A stretch of DNA of 29,307 nucleotides. Origin: Ophiostoma sp. CBS 140.51. Lineage: Eukaryota; Ascomycota; Sordariomycetes; Ophiostomatales; Ophiostomataceae. Position 1 is the stretch's first letter. Each line of letters opens with the position of its first letter. This document shows, in pieces, positions 1 through 9,060 of this stretch. The notes under the pieces are model-generated. The model made no database searches, had not been told where the DNA came from, and saw nothing but the letters and a program-made list of their open reading frames with translations. The DNA lies in NCBI GenBank assembly GCA_029298735.1, contig JANSLP010000382.1, positions 1 to 29,307 on the forward strand, in the 5' to 3' direction. The translations under genes and the position numbers were made by a program.

Positions 1-291
1 GAGAGACATAAAACGAGCCAACAACAAAGAAAAGAAGACAAAGAGGCTCAGGAACAAGAGAAAAGAGAGAAAAGAAAATTGACAAACAAAATTCGAGTAA
101 ACAAAACTCAATAGCAATTTGCAGAAATTTTTACTCAACGTCACTTCACACAAAACTTGTCTCGCAACTGGCTTTAGAATTTAGGGGAATACGCTTCCCG
201 GTATTTTGATTCTAAATAGGGTATCATAGCATCGTAAAAGTACATATATACATACACGCACGTGAGATATCAGAATCGTATCTCAGCTGTC
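1..291. other. 3' flank of the SNF2 gene; no gene seen
   Basis: This AT-rich stretch lies downstream of the stop codon of the minus-strand SNF2-type gene and should hold its 3' UTR and polyadenylation region. The first 100 bases are purine-rich on the plus strand, so CT-rich on the minus strand. That would also fit the promoter of another minus-strand gene beyond the left edge. I see no open frame with coding character. Confidence 0.5.
245..252 (-). promoter_or_regulatory. Possible Pumilio/Puf3-type element in 3' UTR
   Basis: On the minus strand this reads TGTATATA, which matches the UGUANAUA core bound by Puf3/Pumilio RNA-binding proteins. It lies about 40 nt after the stop codon of the SNF2-type gene, so it would be in the 3' UTR. 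The match is short and lies in AT-rich sequence, so it may be chance. Confidence 0.3.
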
Positions 292-3200
292 TCACAACTC
301 ATCCGTCTCGTCCGAGTCGTCAATGACTTCATGGATGGAGCGAATGAAGGAGGTGGACGGCGTTGGCACTGAGTCAGGTAGAACAACAACCGAGTCGGGC
401 TCTCTTTCTCTTCCTGGTTCTCTGTCCGCTGGCGCGATGACTGGACTGCTAGACAGCAAGACGACAACTCTACCGTCGTCTTCCTGTGCATTGTTGTTGT
501 TGGCGTTGTTGGTATTCTCCTGCTTGACACGCACCGAAGCAACGGACACGACGGACTGTGTTGCTTGTGTCTGGGTATGCTGCGTCGCTGTTCCCTGAGT
601 GGAGAGGATTGTCTCGTAGCGTGGTTCCTTTTTGATCCGTGGGAGAGTAGGCTCCGTCTTGACCTGAGATTTGTCATCGACAGCTGCTTCGTCCTTCTTG
701 ACGTGCAACGAGGGCTTCGTCTCGTTGGCTCCTCTCCTCCCATTGACCTTCTTGTCGACTTCGTCTTTCTTGACATCTTTTGTGTTCTTTGCATTCTCCT
801 TCCCCTTGATGTTGCTCATCACTTTGTCTTCATCAGAATCCTCCATGGGAACAATCAACTCGCGTCTCTCGACAACGTCCTCACTGATGATGACTAGGGA
901 AGCCACTTCGCCCTCTTTTGGTTCGTCGTCTCGGTCTCTCATTTCTTCGTCTTCTTTGTTGTCATCTGCTTTGTCGTCACCCTCACTCTCAGTCTCCTGT
1001 GCGGCCTTCATCTGCTCTCTCACCAAAAGCTCCCGCTTCCGGTAAAAGTTTTCTAGACACTGCCGCCGCTGCTCCGGCGTCCACCCTTCAACCACTAAAG
1101 CAAAGTCCGTCGCTGTGGCAAACCCGGCCTCGCGGGCCATGGTGCAAAACTGGCGGCGCATGACGTCGTCGGGTGGGTTGTACTGCAGGCGGTGTCCGGG
1201 TATGTGGATATCTCTGAAAGCAGCACTGGTGTCGGCTAGCAGGGACGTCGAGCTCATGTCGTTGACGGGCGGCATTGTGGGCCCTTCGTGGAATGCATCA
1301 CTGTCGTTGTCCGACAGGCTATCGATGTGGCTGCCGCTGTCTTCGGTAGCGCTTTCATCATGACCATAGAAAACGCTCCGATTCGTCAAACGACTGTGGC
1401 CGTCCAGGTCGTCTTCTTCATCACCATCGTCATAGCCATCGGCCAAAACCATCTCGGCACGACGGGAGAGCTGGGCCTCGACACGGCTGCTGCCAACAAC
1501 CTCAGAGTTGTCGTGAGTATACTCAACGCCCGCACTGGCCAGGATGGCCTGGATGGCGTCGCTTTTGGAGGAGCCATCCTTCTTCGAGCCGGCGATCGCC
1601 TTCTTGTCGGCTCCAGCTTCGCCGTCGCCGTCGCCCTCCCCCTTGATGATGGCCGCCATCTTATTCCCACTCGCCGCCCCTTCAAGCTTGACCAGCATCT
1701 CATTATCCTTGTCGGCGGCGGCCTGCTCCATATCGATGGCCGTTAAATGCACACCCACTTTGGCCTCGGCAATGTTGGTCTTGTTGACAATGTCGCGCAG
1801 CACAACCTGGTCGGCCGAGTAGGTAAACAGGTTGTTGAGTCCGAAAATCTCACCCTTGCGTTCCGTATCTTGCTGGACACCCTTGAAGTAGCGCCGTTCT
1901 GTCGAGGCGCTGTAGCCAATGTTGGCCTGCTGCTGCTTGTAGATTTGGCGGGCATAGACGATTTCTTCAATGGTTCCGGCCGACACGAGGCGAAAGACGT
2001 CGACATCGCGGACCTGGCCGATACGGTAGGCGCGGTCCTGGGCCTGGAGGTCATAGGCCGGGTTCCAGTGAGGATCAAAGATGACGACTTTGTTGGCCGA
2101 CGTAATGTTGAGGCCGACGCCGCCAGCCTTTGTGGAAATCAAAAAGACAAACTGGGCCGGGTCCGAATTGAAGTCGTCGACGACGCGCTGGCGCTCATCA
2201 TAGCCGAGGGAGCCATCCAGATAGCTGACGCTATAGCTGGTGTTGTGGAACAGGTGTTGGAGGATGCGGAGGAGGCGTACATTGTGCGAAAAGACGAGCA
2301 CCTTGTCGCCGTTCTCGTGCCAGAAGCGCAGCAGTTTGCGCAGGACCTTCCATTTTCCGCAAAAGTCTGGGTTGGCCAGGTTGATGAGGGAGTCGCGCTG
2401 GCGGTAAAGTGTTTCCCAGTCGTCTGGTGCGCAAATCTTGAGGACGGCCATGGCACGTTTGTGGCGGTCGTTTGCAATCTTGGCGGCCGAGGCGGTCTTG
2501 ACTTTGGCAGTCGATGTTGCCGGTGGAAGAGGACGGCTCGAACTGCCCTCTCTGCCCTCTCCGTTCCCATCGTCGTAGTCGTCATCGTCACCATACTCGA
2601 CCTGCTGTTCATCATCATCTTCCCCTGTCGTGCCAATAATACTGTCGGCTGAAGGAATCAGAAGTGTCAGGTGGTTGGACAACTTGAGAAGGTTGGTGAT
2701 GGTCGGAAAGACAAGACTAAACCAGGTCACCCTCATGCCGGGTATTGGCGTTATGTATTTGTAGCAGCACCACCCGCGTTTCTTGTCTGGATGGTTCGGG
2801 CAAGGCTCCGACACGCGGCGCAAATGCTCGACTTGTTTGCTATTGACAAAGTTCTCATAGGCCTCGCTCTGCCGTTCCGTCAATGGGCAAAAGACGACGC
2901 GGTCCGTCTTTTTGGGCAGCTGGTGGGCAATGAGCGACTTCATGCGCCGCAAAAAGAACTCGGGCAACAGGTTCTGTACCAGCTTCTTTGCCGTGATACG
3001 GGCCAAGCTGAGTTGATAGAGGGTGGCATCGTGCGACTGGCCAATGGTCAGGGGCCGGCTGATGGTCTGCTGCCACTCGGGCAAGGTACCGAAGCGGCCC
3101 GGATTTGTCCAATTCAAGAGAGTCCACAGCTCTTCGTATTTGTTCTGGATGGCCGTTCCTGTGAGACCGATGCGGCACAGGGCATTCACTTCATTCATGG

Positions 3201-4494
3201 CACGCGTCGTCTCCGACTTGCGCTCCTTGAGAATGTGGCACTCGTCGGCCACAACGGCGTCCCAGCGCACAGTGTTGATCTTGTCGCGGTGGTTCTTGTA
3301 GGTCGTGTAGGTGGTGACCATAATCTCGAGACGGCCAGCCCTTGCCGACTGCAGAACGTCGTCCTTGCCGCTGCCATAGTATAAATCAACATGCCACCAG
3401 CCCCAGCGCTGCAGCTCATTGCGCCAGTTCTGGATGAGAGATCCAGGGCAGACAACAAGAATGCGAGGGTACCAGCGGCTGTCCTGGTCGTCGTCGTCTC
3501 CCTCTCCGCGTCCATGTGATCCTGTAGGCGGCCCTGCTCGGCGCATCTTGCGCATCCGTTTGTCGTCCCGCTCATCGCCCGTCTTGCCGAAAGCGGCCGT
3601 CAGAAACGCAGCCACTTGCACCGTCTTGCCTAAACCCATGTCGTCACCTAGAATACCGCCCTTTTGGTAGACAAACAGTTGGTGCAAGAACTGCACACCA
3701 GCGACCTGGTAGTCGCGCAGGTACTCGGCCATGCATGCGGGGATGACGCCGGCGGAGAATTCGAGATGGATATCTTTGCGTTCTCGTGATGGGCGCACGC
3801 TGCTGTCAAACTGTGGTCGTGTTTGGAGGGGTGGTATCTCGGGCACCCTGCTAGCACTTTTATTTTTGCACCTAAACAGCGGGCGACTTCGTTGCCGCCT
3901 TCGGTCATTGTCGTCGTCGGAAAAGTAAATGTCGGTGTAGTCGGGCGGAAGTCGGAGACCGGCGTCTTTGAGGATGGCTCGTTTTTGGTCAAACTCTTTT
4001 CGTCGTTGGCGGATATATTCTGGAATCGTGAGGTCTTCTTCGTCTTCCTCGTCTTCCACGTTGGCATCGTCGTTTGCTGCGTCCCGTATCGAAGTTGCCT
4101 TGGCTTTTCCCTTGACGTCTCTACGGCTGGCAGCAGTCGACCCGCCTCGGCCTCTGCCCCGCCCTTTTCCTCGTCCCCGTCCACGACCTCCTCCACCCCT
4201 CTTCCTCTTCTTCAGTCGCTCGTATTCGCCGTCGGACTCGTCCGTCCACTCTACCTTGACACTTATGTCTTCGGGGCGCTTTTCTTTTCGTGGCCCGGAT
4301 GGTGCGGGCTCGTCTTCTCCATAATCCTCTTCATCGGCATGGTCGGCCTGCGACCGCCGTCGTTTGACACCTTTTGATGTAGCTGACGTGCTGTTGAACG
4401 GCTCCAAATCGAGGTCGACATCAAGCTCCGAAGCTGTTGACTCGTCGTCAATCAGTATGCCCTCGTGTCGAGCAGATGCGCTGCGCGCTGCCAT
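292..4494 (-). CDS. ERCC6L2-like SNF2-family DNA-dependent ATPase
   Basis: This is a SNF2/Rad26-like DNA translocase of about 1,400 residues, most like the ERCC6L2 branch; the human member is linked to DNA double-strand break repair. Visible parts: basic NLS-like and RG-rich stretch (residues ~60-125); Walker A GDDMGLGKT (~283); motif II DECH (417-420); LTGTAIQN; lobe 2 with STKAGGVGLNIT (~788) and the arginine-finger region AYRIGQ (~820). The RRYFKGV...GEIFGLNNLF block after lobe 2 and a helical block near ~1108-1155 are typical of this branch. The C-terminal ~250 residues are acidic, disordered and rich in SUMO-type motifs. No intron is needed. The frame stays open up to 4935, but I chose the ATG at 4494 because it has A at -3 and G at +4 and coding character begins there. 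An in-frame ATG at 4563 would add 23 residues. It is divergent from the acyl-CoA dehydrogenase gene. Function is from family similarity. Confidence 0.92.
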   Translation of the reverse strand: MAARSASARHEGILIDDESTASELDVDLDLEPFNSTSATSKGVKRRRSQADHADEEDYGEDEPAPSGPRKEKRPEDISVKVEWTDESDGEYERLKKRKRGGGGRGRGRGKGRGRGRGGSTAASRRDVKGKAKATSIRDAANDDANVEDEEDEEDLTIPEYIRQRRKEFDQKRAILKDAGLRLPPDYTDIYFSDDDNDRRRQRSRPLFRCKNKSASRVPEIPPLQTRPQFDSSVRPSRERKDIHLEFSAGVIPACMAEYLRDYQVAGVQFLHQLFVYQKGGILGDDMGLGKTVQVAAFLTAAFGKTGDERDDKRMRKMRRAGPPTGSHGRGEGDDDDQDSRWYPRILVVCPGSLIQNWRNELQRWGWWHVDLYYGSGKDDVLQSARAGRLEIMVTTYTTYKNHRDKINTVRWDAVVADECHILKERKSETTRAMNEVNALCRIGLTGTAIQNKYEELWTLLNWTNPGRFGTLPEWQQTISRPLTIGQSHDATLYQLSLARITAKKLVQNLLPEFFLRRMKSLIAHQLPKKTDRVVFCPLTERQSEAYENFVNSKQVEHLRRVSEPCPNHPDKKRGWCCYKYITPIPGMRVTWFSLVFPTITNLLKLSNHLTLLIPSADSIIGTTGEDDDEQQVEYGDDDDYDDGNGEGREGSSSRPLPPATSTAKVKTASAAKIANDRHKRAMAVLKICAPDDWETLYRQRDSLINLANPDFCGKWKVLRKLLRFWHENGDKVLVFSHNVRLLRILQHLFHNTSYSVSYLDGSLGYDERQRVVDDFNSDPAQFVFLISTKAGGVGLNITSANKVVIFDPHWNPAYDLQAQDRAYRIGQVRDVDVFRLVSAGTIEEIVYARQIYKQQQANIGYSASTERRYFKGVQQDTERKGEIFGLNNLFTYSADQVVLRDIVNKTNIAEAKVGVHLTAIDMEQAAADKDNEMLVKLEGAASGNKMAAIIKGEGDGDGEAGADKKAIAGSKKDGSSKSDAIQAILASAGVEYTHDNSEVVGSSRVEAQLSRRAEMVLADGYDDGDEEDDLDGHSRLTNRSVFYGHDESATEDSGSHIDSLSDNDSDAFHEGPTMPPVNDMSSTSLLADTSAAFRDIHIPGHRLQYNPPDDVMRRQFCTMAREAGFATATDFALVVEGWTPEQRRQCLENFYRKRELLVREQMKAAQETESEGDDKADDNKEDEEMRDRDDEPKEGEVASLVIISEDVVERRELIVPMEDSDEDKVMSNIKGKENAKNTKDVKKDEVDKKVNGRRGANETKPSLHVKKDEAAVDDKSQVKTEPTLPRIKKEPRYETILSTQGTATQHTQTQATQSVVSVASVRVKQENTNNANNNNAQEDDGRVVVLLSSSPVIAPADREPGREREPDSVVVLPDSVPTPSTSFIRSIHEVIDDSDETDEL

Positions 4495-4571
4495 CGTGGT
4501 GGTTATGTGGGTAGCATTGCGGGTGTCGCTGATAACTTGCATAAATTTTTCGCAGAGTGACATTGAAGATA

Positions 4572-4587
4572 TCGCGACGCGTCGCGA
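4572..4587. promoter_or_regulatory. 16-bp palindrome containing an MluI cell-cycle box (MBF-type site)
   Basis: The sequence TCGCGACGCGTCGCGA is its own reverse complement. Its centre, ACGCGT (4577-4582), is the MCB element bound by MBF (Mbp1-Swi6 type) in yeasts, and the right edge reads CGCGAAA (4583-4589), an SCB-like core. It lies 78-93 bp upstream of the chosen ATG of the DNA-repair type gene, which fits G1/S control of a repair gene. The motif match is seen; its use is inferred. Confidence 0.5.
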
Positions 4588-4885
4588 AAAGGTAACGATG
4601 AGGGGCGACTTTTGGCGTAAAGCGCTCTGGTGTCCGTTGCGTGAACACGTGAGTTTAGGCTGCAGCGGGCACTTTTGGGGGGCAGGCTCCAGCGGGTTAC
4701 AGAAGAGAAAGGCGCGAGAGTGCGAATTGCCACAGGCGGTGTTCGTGGTTCGTACGGACGCTTTCCCCGCTGTGTAGCACTGGGGAAAGGAAGGAACCAA
4801 TTCCGCACCTGCCAACTTGGTGGAGACCAGTGGGTGCCTCGGCTGGTGTGGAGAAATGGAACGAGCGGAAAATGGACAAGGAAGA

Positions 4886-4890
4886 CCAAT
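4886..4890 (+). promoter_or_regulatory. CCAAT box
   Basis: CCAAT lies about 85 bp upstream of the TATA box of the acyl-CoA dehydrogenase gene, at a normal distance for a Hap/CBF-type binding site. A five-base motif alone is weak; its placement raises the likelihood. Confidence 0.4.
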
Positions 4891-4971
4891 AAATATGGGG
4901 AAGGAGCGATGTAAGCCAAGTTCATGTTGGCACACATCACCTTACTTCTTTCCCTTTTTTGAGATTCCAGG

Positions 4972-4979
4972 ATATAAAA
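4972..4979 (+). promoter_or_regulatory. TATA box of the acyl-CoA dehydrogenase gene
   Basis: ATATAAAA follows a CT-rich tract and lies about 150 bp before the start codon. The leader between it and the ATG is CT- then CAACA-rich, as is usual in fungal genes, and has no upstream ATG. Confidence 0.6.
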
Positions 4980-5126
4980 GAGTTTTAGGAAGGAGCGACT
5001 GGACTCAAATCTCGAAATATATTTTAAGGGGCTTATTCTGGAACAATTTGACCTTTTCCTCCCTCTTACACCTTACAACATCCAACAACACAGCATCACG
5101 ACGATCACGACGATTACGACAGTCAC

Positions 5127-7186
5127 ATGCCAACACACACGATGGAACCGTCCAGCTCCAACACCGGCTTCTTCCAGGAGCTGCCAGAGCTCGCCAACCA
5201 GTTCTACGACGACATCAGTGTGCAGCGTGTTATGAACTGTAAGTGTTTATCGTCTCCTCTACTCAATTGTTCACCACTAACTTGTCAGTACTCATCCCTG
5301 CCGACCTTCGCCGCGAGGTCGAGCCCGAGATTGCGCAGCTCGCCGACGACGTCTTGGCACCGCACATTTTCGACTTGATTACGGATGCAGAGCGCAACCT
5401 GCCCTATCTTAGAGGCGGAGGGCGCAACGCTTTCGGCCGTCCGACCAGCGAGCTGGTAACGGGCGAGGGCTGGCGCGGCCTCCAGGCGTTTGGCATTGAA
5501 AGGGGGATCGTGGCGTACAACTACACGGCCGACCATGTCGAGTACGGTGCACACGCGCGTGTCCTGCAGATGCTGCGGTGCCATTTGTGGGAGCCGTCCG
5601 GGGCGAGCACGACGTGCCCGGGGGCCATGACGGACGGCGCGACGCGGCTCCTGCAGCGGCACCTGGCGATGGGTGCCAAGACTCCTGCGGGTTCCGAAAC
5701 GGAAATGAGCGAGGCGCAGCGCAAGGTGCTGCAGAGTGCGTACGATAAGCTGACGTCGCGTGACCCTTCGCAGGCATGGACGAGTGGACAGTGGATGACG
5801 GAGCGGCCTGGCGGGTCGGACGTGTCTCAAACAGAAACGGTGGCAACATATGTGGGCAACCATGGCAAGGGGGCTGCTGACGTCGACGCGGACGGCCTCA
5901 CCCTCGGTCCTTGGTCGATTGATGGTTTCAAGTGGTTCTCGTCGGCCACGGACGCCGGCATGACCATCTTGCTGGCCCGTACGCAGCCCGGTAAGGGCCT
6001 GTCGGCCTTTTTTGCGCCCATGCGGCGTCGGCGCCCCGATGCGGCACCGGTCACACAAGTCACGACGGGCAGTCGCTCCAAGCAAAACACCGAGCTCAAC
6101 GGCGTGCGCATCCAGCGCCTCAAAGACAAGTCCGGCACGCGCCCCGTCCCCACGGCCGAGCTTGAACTGAAGGGCATGCGTGCGTGGATGATTGGCCAAG
6201 AGGGCAACGGCATCCGGGAGATTGCCACAGTGCTGGCCATTACACGCGTGCACTGCTCGATTGCCTGCTTAGGTCTGGCCGGTCGTGCGCTAGGCGTGGC
6301 CAAGGCGTATTCTCTCAAAAGAACGATTAGCGGCGCCGCCGGTGGCAAGTCGCGGCTGCTGCTGTACCGCAGTCCATTGCACATGCAGACGCTGGCGGAC
6401 TTGACGATTGACTACCATGGACTGATGCTGTTGACCTTTTACACGGCGCATATTATGGGGTTGGATGAGAGGCAGATGCCATCGTCGACGAAGGGTATTC
6501 GGTCAAGCAGAAGTGATGGCGACTTGGTCCACCCGCCTGCTGCTGCTGTGGGCCCCCTCCTGCGCGCGCTCAGCTCGCTCCACAAGGCCTATGTCTGCAA
6601 GCAGTCCGTCCCCCTGCTACATTCTGTCTGTATGGAAGCCCTGGGCGGTGTCGGCTACTTGATGAACACCGAGTCCGAAGCGCTCAACATGGCCCGCCTG
6701 TTCCGTGACGGCACCGTTAATGCCATTTGGGAGGGCACGACGGACGTGCTGAGCACGGATCTGGTGCGGACGCTGACGCACAAGAAGGCGGGCAAGGCGA
6801 GTCTGGATGCGCTGGAGTGGCTGGTCAAGACGTCGGTCGTCGGCGACACGGTGGCTTCGTCTTTGTTGATGCCAGCCTGGGCGGCTCTGCGGACACGCAT
6901 CGAGACGACTTCCACGGACATTTTGCTGGCCGACGCGCGGGCCATCCTGTTCTCGGCGGCCGAGATCTTGATTGGTGGTCTGCTGTCGGCAGATGCACAC
7001 AGCGATGGGTCGACAGCCGTTGCAGCGATGAGCCAGCGGTACCTGTTGAAGATGGGCTTTTTGGGCAGAGATTCGGATGCAGCCAAGGCGGCGGCTTCAG
7101 CATCGGTCGAGACTCGCCTGGCGACGAATACGGCCATTGTCTATGGACCAAACGGGCCCAACGTACAGCAGGCGGCGAAGCTGTAG
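5127..7186 (+). CDS. AidB-type acyl-CoA dehydrogenase, probably peroxisomal
   Basis: This is join(5127..5238, 5289..7186), 669 residues. It is a flavin enzyme of the acyl-CoA dehydrogenase superfamily, AidB-like branch. Visible marks: MTERPGGSDV (from residue 207), the FAD/substrate-binding loop; GFKWFSSATDAG, the following beta-domain segment; RLKDKSGTR, as in AidB; EALGGVGY; and IWEGT, whose Glu (residue 519) sits where most family members have the catalytic base. The protein ends in Ala-Lys-Leu, a PTS1 peroxisomal signal, and the N-terminus has no mitochondrial-type presequence, so import into peroxisomes is likely. The family oxidises acyl-CoA at the alpha-beta bond; the substrate here is unknown, and AidB-type members may have other roles. 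A second ATG at 5142 (A at -3, G at +4) has better context than the first and may be the true start; it would remove five residues. Confidence 0.92.
5239..5288 (+). other. Intron of the acyl-CoA dehydrogenase gene (50 nt)
   Basis: The donor is GTAAGT, the branch point CTAAC (5277-5281) and the acceptor TCAG. Splicing joins a split Leu codon and gives the continuous peptide VMNLLIPADL. Without it the first exon runs into stops, so the intron is required. Confidence 0.9.
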
Positions 7187-7504
7187 GACAGGTATGCGAG
7201 AAAACAATTTGTATAAACATATAGCACACATAATCACATAGCATATTGAACATATCATTTTGAATAACTTGTATCTTTTTCATTTCGTCCTAAGAAACAT
7301 TGCTCATCATACATGGTTCGTGACAGACTCGTGACAAGGAAACGACAAAGAGACTAAAAACAAACAGAAACAGAAACAGAAACAAAACTAGCTGAACAAA
7401 ACAAGGGAAAACATGACGCATAAACTCATTACCAAACAAAGCTGAAAAAGAAGAAAAAAAGGGGAAAACAACACGTCAGAAGAGAACGCTCATCACCCCA
7501 CACT
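7187..7504. other. Convergent 3' region between two genes
   Basis: These 318 bases hold the 3' UTRs of the plus-strand acyl-CoA dehydrogenase gene and the minus-strand giant gene. The sequence is AT-rich (for example around 7207-7275). At about 7363-7388 it has a short tandem repeat of ACAGAA, read as a T-rich tract on the minus strand. No open frame looks coding. Confidence 0.6.
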
Positions 7505-9060
7505 CTAATCCTTCACAGAAAGAAACTTCTTGAATATGGCCCGCAGACCACGCTTCTTCTCCTCGCCCGACTTGGCCTTGTCCCGCTTCTCCTGGCGGTC
7601 CTTGCGGTGCTTTTCATCCGCTGCAGCAGTGGCGGCACTAGACGACGATGCTGTCGCTTCGGCGGCTGTGACGGTCGGCGCTACCGGCTGGCCCTTGTTG
7701 GACCCCAACGACTCGCTCGTCTCGCGGCCTAGGGAGATAGGGGGTTGGACATCCTTCGACGAGGAGGAGCGACCGACATCGGCGCTCTGGCGACGGTGAC
7801 GGTGACTGTGTCTCTCTCTCTCCTTGTCCTTGTCGCGGGACGACGAGCTGGACTCCCGGGTCGAGTGTTGTTTCTGAAGGCGCATACGAGAGGATGTCGA
7901 TGGAGGAGCAGTCGTTGTCGGAGCTGCTGTCGTATTGGTCGTCGTCGTCGCCGCCGTCGGCTCTCCGCCTGTATCTTCGGAGCGTCTGCTGGAGCCAAAG
8001 CGAGAGTGGGTTGTGCTTGAGCGCTTGGGAAGAGGGTCATGTCTGTCAGAGCTGGAAGATGCTTGTGCTTGTGCTTGTGCTTCAGTGCGGATCTCCTTCT
8101 CTCTCACTCTCCGGTCACTGCTACGGCGGTACTCTTTCGACTCGCGTCTCTCCCTGTCTCGTGATGTGGCGGGAGGTGGTGGTGCGGAGGTGGGCTGTGT
8201 AGGAGCGGGTTGTGCTTGGGCAGTGCTGGTGTTGTCTGGGCTGGTGCTGTCGGTTTGAGGGGCGTTACCGTCGTGCAAGCCAAAGTTGGGCTCCACGGTG
8301 CTGGCCGCGTTTTTGACGTCAAAGAACTTGCGGCTGCTGCTGGAGGAGAGAACCGGATTAGCGCCGGCTTCGGGGATGGCGTCGGCTGTCGTCGGTCGAG
8401 AGCTGTGCGAGTGGCGGCGCGAGCTGCGGCGGTCGCTGCGGTCGCGGTCACCTTCCCGGTATCTATCGCGGTCGCCCTCTTTACCTTTGCTGCTGCCACG
8501 GGATGTTGTCGTCGTTGCTGCAGCAGCTGCAACACCGGCGGCGACACCACCAACGGCAGCAGCAGCGGCCAGCTTTTCGCGGGCGTGGCGGGCGGCGCGT
8601 CGCTCGGCTCGGTACCGGTCCTCGGCGTCCTGGTCGGCGCGGCTGCGCTCGTAGTCGCCGCGTGTACGAGACTTGCGGGGCGACGAGCTGCTCGAGCCAC
8701 TCGGTCCATCACGGCTGCTGGACTCACGGTCTCTGCCGCCACTGCCACCACTCTGCACCGAGAACCCGCTGTCCTGGCGCCGGGGCGTTGTCGGCTGAGA
8801 GCGTTCGCGTTCGCGTTCCGAGGGTGAGTCGCGGCTGTCGTGGTGGCTGCGGTGACGATGGCGGCTGCCAGACGTCACGTCCTTGGAGCCATCACGGCTC
8901 GACCGCGACGAGTGGTGTTCGCCGCCGCGCGACCGGGACGACCGAGTGGCGTTGTAGTCGGCGGACGACTTGTAATCGGTCGACGTCGACGACTCCTTCA
9001 GCTTCTCGTCTGCAAAGAGGTCAGCCACAGAATCGCGCAAAGATCTCTCCTGTGCTCTCT
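7505..9060 (-). other. Basic Arg/Ser-rich C-terminal domain of the giant protein
   Basis: Residues ~4019-4536 are rich in Ser-Arg, Arg-Asp/Glu and His and carry many possible phosphorylation sites, unlike the acidic body of the protein. The segment includes KFFDVKN (8307-8330) and ends with a basic amphipathic stretch. Such RS-like tails often bind RNA, membranes or acidic partners; which applies here is not visible. Confidence 0.6.

Larger units (their letters stand above)
4495..5126. promoter_or_regulatory. Divergent promoter between the SNF2-type and acyl-CoA dehydrogenase genes
   Basis: These 632 bases separate two head-to-head genes. The left part holds a palindromic MluI cell-cycle box and, at 4646-4651, an E-box CACGTG. 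The right part holds CCAAT (4886-4890), a pyrimidine-rich tract (about 4941-4960) and a TATA box, all oriented to the plus-strand gene. There is no ATG between the TATA box and the chosen plus-strand start. The leftmost 440 bases are also open in the SNF2 frame, but look like leader rather than protein. Confidence 0.7.

Noticed and set aside
4495..4935. N-terminal extension of the SNF2 gene up to the first ATG at 4935
   Set aside because: The extra ~147 residues have no family resemblance, cover the promoter palindrome, and an ATG with better context exists at 4494.
5285..6253. 322-codon minus-strand frame opposite the acyl-CoA dehydrogenase gene
   Set aside because: Arg/Pro/His-rich shadow of a clear sense gene with family motifs.
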